64,000 nucleotides of DNA from assembly GCA_025531455.1 (NCBI GenBank), contig JAMYHL010000109.1, forward strand, positions 37,794-101,793, written 5' to 3'. Positions 57,595-64,000 of this stretch are shown here, piece by piece. The position numbers were made by a program, and so were the translations under genes. Source of the stretch: Apiotrichum sp. Y4204. Taxonomy: Eukaryota > Basidiomycota > Tremellomycetes > Trichosporonales > Trichosporonaceae. The first letter of the stretch is position 1. Every line of letters starts with the position of its first letter. A model generated the notes under the pieces. It saw only the letters and a program-made list of their open reading frames with translations. It ran no database searches and was not told where the DNA came from.

Positions 57595-60500
57595 ATTTTT
57601 CGCATTTTTCTGCTCTTTTTTTTTTTTTCTTGGCCACGCCTTCCCCTCCCCCCACCTTCCCCTCTTTGCCGCCCACGGAAGCGCAGAGAAGCCCAAGGGC
57701 CAAGTGAAAATGTAAAAAAATAAACCAAAAATCCTCTCGCCTCCCGCCGGCCTCTGGTCTTGTGCCTTGCTCCCTCCGCCCCTTCCTTTGTCCGTTCTCT
57801 GTTCCTGTGCCGCATGATTTTTCGGCACTTTTTTGTCTCATTTTCCATCTTTTTTATTTTGTATTTGGTTATTTTCCACTCTCTCATCGTAGGCCGTTCC
57901 TGGTGCACGTTGCTTTTAAACAAGACACCGCTCTGCTGCCGGCGGATCGCATAGGATGAGTCGAGAGCCAAAACGTGAGAGGGGCGCGGCTGGGCTGCGG
58001 CAGAAGAGCAGAGGCCAAGCGAGGTCCAGGGAGGCATGGCTATGGGCGGGTAGCGGCCTACCTCCGCGGAGATGGGTCGATTGTTGAATGATCGCCCATC
58101 ATGACAGTCGCGTCGGCAGGTGTCTGCAGACAGATGCTCGGAGCTCGGAACCGACTCCGTCCCCCGGGGCGCAGGGCCGGAGTGTGCAGCGGATCATGCA
58201 CTACACACGCTAAGGCATCTAGCCGGACGCTAGTGGCCACGCCGCACCAGAAAGGATGCACATCGTGTTCATTCAGAGAGGATCAGAGGGATTAGAGGTA
58301 TGAGCATACCGATGATGATAAAGGAAGAATGGAAAGGGAGAGGGGGGCGCATTAACGGATCGAGGCGGATCAGGATCGGATCGGGGGAAAGGGGGGCAGG
58401 GGATAGGGAGTGGAGGGCAGAGGTCTGGAGGGTACCAGGGGCAACAACCGGAGACTGGATCCAGCGTCGTGTGGCCGTATGGGACATGGGACGGAGGACC
58501 GGAGCCCGGAGGTGCCGAGGGAAGCGGCCCAAGGGCGCAGCATCCCAGCACCGATCCAATCGGCTCCGACTGTCGACCGCCGGCAACGGGCAGTACACAC
58601 ATTGGAAGTACTGGAACGCGGATAAACACAGCGGTACAACGACACACGTCGTCCTCCGGATATCGGTGCCGCCGCCGTCATCGCGAACAGCGAGCTCCGG
58701 CGCTAGCGGTGCTGCCGACGCTGCTCGGCTGTCGGTCAGGATGAGGTCGGCCCTGGCATTACGTTGTGGGTATCGACGGGTCATTGTCCGGTAGAAGGTA
58801 CTACCGGAGCATGAATAAGCTCTGAGCTGACGTGTAAAGCCTCGGACTACCGAGATCGCAGATCAGCCAGGACAGGACTCGAATGTCCCGGACACAGGAG
58901 ACAGAATGAAGAGGATGATCCGCCGCGGGCCAGCCGGAGTACCGGAGTACGCCGGATGTCCCAGCCGGATAGATGATTCCCATTGTACATCCAACTACAC
59001 CCACAGAAAGACAAACGAGCAGCTCCGAGTCCGCGTATCCGGACAAACACCTTACCAACCAACATCCACCCGAGGTCCCGTGACCAGACACGACCGGCTA
59101 CCAACATCCATCTCGCTCCATGCTCCTTGGCAGCGGCGCTTGGCTTTCCACAAGCGATAAACGAAACCAAATGCGTCACCGTCCTGCAAAGCCCTCCGAT
59201 CGCCGCAGTAGCGCAGCGGTGTGCTGTGTCCTGCCTCGCTAGAGAGTAACCAGAGGAGCTAGAGTTGGGCCAGGCCCCCGACGCGACATGCCGCGAGCTG
59301 CGAGCTTGTGCCAGCGCATGCCACTAGGCCACTAGCTGGCGTACTGGCTAGCCACTCGCCACTGATGCCATGATCGGCAGTGTGTGCATGCCACAACTTC
59401 CCCCGCATGGAGGACTCTGCGGGCCTTGGGGTACGAGGCCAGCCTCTGCTGCCCCGCCCCTTCGTCCCCCAACAGAGCCCCCAGGTGCCGAAGGGTGCCG
59501 ACTCGGCATCTCCCAATGAGTGCCAAGCCTTCGCGGGGGCCCCTCTAAGCCCTTTTGCAGGGTCAAACGCACACGGGCAGAGGAAGGACGACTCAGACCA
59601 TACCCCGAGGCGTCAGGGGTCCTCGACTATCTCGCCAACGTCGCTGCTATTTCCGTGTGCGGGGCCGCCATGACACGTTCATTCACCGCTTGGGGCTGTT
59701 TCGGCGGGGAACGTTGTATGCATGCAGAGTGGGAAGCGTTGAGGTACGCAATACGACAAGAGAGATGGAAGAGTGACGGTAAGAGTGCGTGATGATGACG
59801 TGCACGGGGGTGTAGGGGAGGGCGAGCACGAGCCTGATCTCCGGAACCGGAGCTACAACTACATCTCGCTATGTGCAACGTGCCAAATCTCCAAAGTATG
59901 CATACAGTCCCGAGTTCCCTTTCCTGCATGAGCCCCCCCTTGCACCCTGTGTGGTCACCAACGTTCATGAAAGTGACCTCTTGGCTCTTGGCTCTTGGCT
60001 TTCCGGGCCCTGAGCTCGGCGCCAGGCGACGGCCTGCTTCGCTACGGTGCGGCACAACGGCACTGTGGTACTACGGCTCCCTCCCCGTCTGCGTAGAAGC
60101 TCGGCGCTCGGACCCTGGTGCGCATGGGAAGCATACCCGGAGTGGGTCCCGCTGTCGGTCCCGCCCCTCTCCCCGCGTCCGGAGGCGGAGTCAGAGTTAC
60201 ACAATAGTGACTCCGAATCTGCCACGCGCCGACTCCGAATGCATTCCAGCTCCGAACCTTACTTTTTGGCTGAAGGAACGGGACACGATATCCGGGGACC
60301 AAGGCCGGCAAGCGACGGCACGACGGGCAAACGACTCGGAGGACGGAGCCCGACGCCGAGGTGCGTGTGAGCCTCGTAACGAAACGCTGCCCGACGTTCC
60401 TGTGCCACTCCCTACTTTCCTGCCACTCGAGTGGTCCTGTGATCCTGTGAGCGGCCGCCGGCCTGTGTTAAGCTGGTGTTGCTGCAGAATTTTATCTTAT

Positions 60501-62206
60501 CACATCGGCCAACGTGCCAAGAACTTCCCGCTGCTAAAAAAAAATGTGCTACAGACAATACTGACGAAACACCACTCCCTCCACGCTGCCACGCTGCTGT
60601 CCACCACACACGTAGCACGCTCTCCGCCCTGCAATTAGGCACTGTGCGCTGTGAGACCCATTGAGCGCCCTCCCTGCTGCCCGCTCTGCCCTGCCTCCAC
60701 CTCGCGGGTTGCTCTCTAATCTGCCCCTGGTTCCGGCAAGCCTGGCCTGGCCTTTCGATGTCTCGCTTCATCACTTCGTGGGTCCATCATGAGCCACGGG
60801 CCTCGATGTCATCTGTGCTAACATACAATGAACCCAACGTGCAAGTCAACAATGATCCACGGGCTGTAAGCTCCAGGGCAGATCGCCACCTCGGTCAGTG
60901 TGTCGGAAGATGCTCCGCTTTCTCTGGGTAACTGGATTCACTACTGGAATGACGTCGCAGAGCGGAACGACACCTGTCAGCAGACCGAGACAGGGCAGGC
61001 CTGTGCCAGGCCAAGCAGGGTTCGGAACGCGGGCAGGGAGAAGAACATCAAGGGATGGGATCCAAGGAAGACAAGGAGGCAAGAAGACGAGCAGAGTAAG
61101 CCGAACAGGCCGAACAACGCACGGCCCACGCGTACATACATGCGTCAAACCCTGCGACACTTGCAGATGTGAATGGCCTTGCACATGCCACCCTGTACGC
61201 CTCATATCCTCATGTCTCGCAGTCTCGCACTCGTCGCATCTCCCGGTGCACACCCTCCCACCTCCGTTGGCGAGTGGGCCACCGGTGCCCCGCCGGTGCG
61301 CCGCTTCACCAGCGGACACCCGTTGTTCCATGCAGACCTTGCCAGGAACCCGCAAAATTCACTGCGTCCCCCCGCATTATAGGTTACCATACCAGAGGGC
61401 CAGGAAAGCTCGACGAGTGTTATGGCTTACGTCTACATCCCCTAGATCCCTAGGTTCCGTTTGCCGCCGGTTCGTGACCGACAACTAGTGACAATGACGG
61501 TCAAGCTCGTGAGCTAGTGACGATGGCTTCCGATTACGCTTGTGTATGTACGGTACGGTGGCCCGATACGAGAGCGGAGAGTGGGATCGAGGGACGAGGG
61601 AGTACTAGGAGACACAAAGGAAACCGATGCGGTTCCGACGCGCAGGCAGACACGCAGATCAACGCACAGCTCGTACAGCTCGTACCCCCTGGTACCTCAT
61701 TCATCTTGTTCCTTTTGGCGCCCTCACTACTAGCACGAACCCATTGTCTCGCCGAATATAGCACTGCCGCGTCGCACCGGGGACTCCGAGCTCCCGGCGC
61801 CGGGCTCCGCGGCGGTACCGCGCTAGCTTTCCCTCCTGCGGCGGCATGCACATCTGGTGTGTCGTGGCCGTGAAGGGCCAAAGTGTGGCATGTTAATAAT
61901 GCAAGCGCGAGGTATTGCGGGATGGATATGTGATGGACAAGTGTTTCTGCTATTTTTGGCAGACGGCGTGCCTGCGCCCCCGCAACCCCACAGTTAGACG
62001 GGCACCCGTTTCGAAGGTGATTCGCTGCAGAGCTGCTCAGCGACGTCATGCCGGCTGCCGACGGTTCCCAGAACGTGAGTGCTCATGTTATGTGGCAGTG
62101 GCATGGGCAAAGTGGCATGTGCAGTGAAGGATTCGGAAATCACAAGATATCCTCATCGACAGTGATACAATACAGCAATACATCTGGCACCGCATGATAT
62201 TATACT
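57595..62206. other. About 4.6 kb without a supportable gene
   Basis: The first few hundred bases are T/A-rich runs belonging to the Ada-like promoter. Beyond that, frames on both strands are short and overlapping, with no conserved content. Local structures include a GGATC-rich stretch near 58360-58385, a 7-bp inverted repeat at 58788-58807 and CTCTTGG repeats near 59970-60000. No tRNA found. Confidence 0.5.
58788..58807. repeat. Inverted repeat CCGGTAG / CTACCGG
   Basis: Two 7-bp perfect arms around a 6-bp loop in gene-free DNA. Significance unknown. Confidence 0.5.
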
Positions 62207-64000
62207 TTATGATGGAGGATGCTCCCCACTGGAACCTCCTGCGGCTCCTCCTGGGCCGTCAAAGCCGCCAAAACCAAATGACCAGAGATTGCCCGACGGG
62301 AACGCCTGGGTCGGCGCGCCGGCATAGAGCACATCGTATATCGCGCTGGGGTGGAGCTGCAACAGGTCTGCAAGTTGTTCTGGCGGTGTGTGTGTTTCTG
62401 TTCCCGGGACAGTCACCGCGCCAGGCGTAGCGGCGACGGGGGTGGCTGCGGGCGGCGCTGGCGGCATCGAGCTCGCGTGCGCGTTCTTGCTAGAGCTCGG
62501 CATCGGGAGGAAGGTCGGGGTCGTGAACCAGTCAAAATCGATACCGTGCCCGCGCGGTCCCGGTGTCTGAGGTCAGTGTGGACAGAGAGTTGAGACTCAC
62601 GGCAATGAGGGGTACAGTGGAGGTTTGCGGCGAGGTGGACGGGTTGATGGGAAAGGGCATGGATGAGGAGGACGAAGAGGAGGCTGGAACGGGCGGGAGA
62701 GGTGGTGCCCATCCGAGTTTCCTTAGTTGTTCGGCGATCGCTGGGTCTTGTACAAGTAGTTTTTCAATATCAACCTTTGCCTGCTCCTTCTCCCGTTCTT
62801 TCTCCTTTTCGCGATCGCGACGCGGGGCGTGCCGCGCCGCGTCAGAGTCGTCGAGTAAACCCTGCAGCGTTTTAGCGGACTGCGCGGCGCAGTCCAAAGT
62901 GTCCCCCATCTCGTGCAGTGCCGATATGCAAGTCCGCACGGCGTCGACGCTCGTGCGTGCCTTGCGCCCACTGCTCCGCGACGCACAGAGGAGGTGCACT
63001 GTCCCGGCGCTAAAGACAATCTGGTTCAGCGTGATGGGCGAGTAGCGCAACCCCGGACAGCGTTCGTAGAGCTGGGTGTCAATAAAGTGGAGGAGATAGA
63101 TTTCACTCACGTTCACGATCTGCACAACTTTTGACGCCGCACGCTCGCACTTTGCCACGCTCATCTCCGTCGTCTGGTCACTAGACCCCGGGCGCAGCTG
63201 TGCGAACCACGGGCGGTGAAGGAGGATGAGCATGAAGCAGTGGAGTGCGTGGAGCGAGAGGATATGGGATGGGACGATGGGAGGCGTGTTGGACTCGGCC
63301 GGCGACCCCGACTGCGATTGAGTCTGCGAGTTGGACGGCGGGGTATCCTTTGGTAGGCGCAGCACATCGGGAATCTCGTCGAGCCACTTCTCGAGCCGCA
63401 CGTCGAGGTCTGATACCACATGCCGCACGTTTGCGGATGTGGTGCTAAACCCGATCGAGTACACCGTGCCGAGTACGCGCTCGGCGATGATCGCCAGGCG
63501 GCACGTCCACGCCCACGTCGTGCTCCGCCAGCCCTTTACCGGTGCGCCGAGATCCCAGTCATGCGAACCGTGCGTCCCGTGCGCCGAGGGCGCCGCCCGG
63601 ATCATCGGCTGCCATGGCATGTCGTCCTCCTCTGCCATTGGCTCCGGAACCGGCACATCGTAGTTGGACAAAGTCATGCTCGCTCCGCGGCCGACATATG
63701 TACTCCAGCACCTGCAGTCAGTGCCTGTCACCATGACAAGAGCCTGGGTGGTAGGGGTCGGCGAGCCAAAGCCGGAGCTAGCGTGGTCGGCCACGAGCTC
63801 CGCCTTCATCATCACCACAGAACACCCTATCCCACCAGCACTACCCACTTGTCCAGCACGTATGCAGCGTAGAACAGATGGTATCTCCCCATTTGTTGAT
63901 CCTCTGTGATACTCCCGTTCCTAACCCAGAACGAGCAGTTTGTGCCCAGCCCAACTGTCGTCAGCCACTGTCTCACTTTCTCACTCACGAGCCTGGACAA
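62207..64000 (-). CDS. Fungal-specific (Fungal_trans) transcription factor, C-terminal part; runs off the window
   Basis: Minus-strand exons, from the right edge: 64000-63989 (partial), 63954-63849, 63711-63111, 63071-62601, 62566-62207, about 516 residues visible. They read VQALGLGTN, WVRNGSITEDQQMGRYHLFYAAYVLDK, then CWSTYVGRGASMTLSNYDVPVPE: the core of the fungal transcription-factor middle domain, where the last motif replaces the usual GRP. Later parts contain helical segments (HALHCFMLILLHRPWF), a Lys/Glu-Arg stretch (REKEKEREKEQ) and a Gly/Ser/Pro-rich tail. The Zn2Cys6 DNA-binding domain expected at the N-terminus is outside the window, so the class is inferred from the middle domain. 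The intron at 63110-63072 is 39 nt, has no stop and keeps frame, so it can be mistaken for coding DNA. Confidence 0.82.

Noticed and set aside
59871..60638. Plus-strand frame of 255 codons in the gene-free block
   Set aside because: No domain, no codon bias like the neighbours, and overlapping frames on both strands.

Overview
This window is nuclear DNA from a GC-rich basidiomycete yeast or yeast-like fungus. The genes are split by many short GT-AG introns, and nearly all of the reconstructable proteins belong to fungal families. The alpha-1,3-glucan synthase, a PDR-type drug pump, an ENTH epsin with a DUF7137 gene beside it, and very compact introns suggest Tremellomycetes, possibly Trichosporonales. 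The order is an inference from protein style; no marker gene is present. I rebuilt exon structures by hand, requiring GT-AG borders, reading-frame continuity and continuity of conserved family motifs.

Layout. 1-2.2 kb: non-coding, with a cluster of TTTTAC/GTAAAA inverted repeats around a decayed tRNA-like sequence. 2.2-7.4 kb (+): full-size PDR-type ABC transporter. 7.7-8.6 kb: two weak, converging small genes. 9.4-13.3 kb (+): condensin ATPase SMC2. 13.3-19.6 kb: about 6 kb without a gene, including a homopolymer-flanked assembly gap and a pyrimidine-rich leader. 19.6-27.2 kb (+): alpha-1,3-glucan synthase AGS1. 27.9-32.3 kb (+): Mediator kinase-module subunit MED13. 32.6-35.9 kb (+): ribosome-biogenesis WD40 protein UTP12/DIP2. 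36.1-37.4 kb (-): TFIIF beta (TFG2), divergent from an Ent3-like epsin (37.7-39.7 kb, +). 40.5-41.7 kb (-): DUF7137 membrane protein with an Asn/Gly/Gln-rich N-terminus. 42.7-44.2 kb (-): large disordered protein of unknown function. 47.3 kb (+): tRNA-Asp with a short intron.

47.8-54.6 kb looks like a small metabolic neighbourhood. A FAD-dependent DAO-family oxidoreductase (-) shares a 610-bp promoter region with an amino acid/choline-type APC permease (+), and a D-2-hydroxyacid dehydrogenase (+) follows. Uptake, oxidative deamination and reduction of a keto acid would make a sensible pathway, but the substrate is unknown. At 55.8-57.2 kb (-) lies an Ada-like protein: the metal-binding methyl-phosphotriester sensor domain plus an AraC-type helix-turn-helix, with a long disordered N-terminus and no methyltransferase domain. 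About 5 kb without a gene follows. The window ends inside the C-terminal half of a fungal-specific (Fungal_trans) transcription factor (62.2-64.0 kb, -), whose DNA-binding part lies outside.

Most interesting points: the Ada-AraC protein with bacterial cysteine spacing, the divergent oxidase/permease neighbourhood, very short introns (29-39 nt, CTGAC-type branch site almost touching the acceptor), and the palindrome cluster around a tRNA-like sequence at the left edge.
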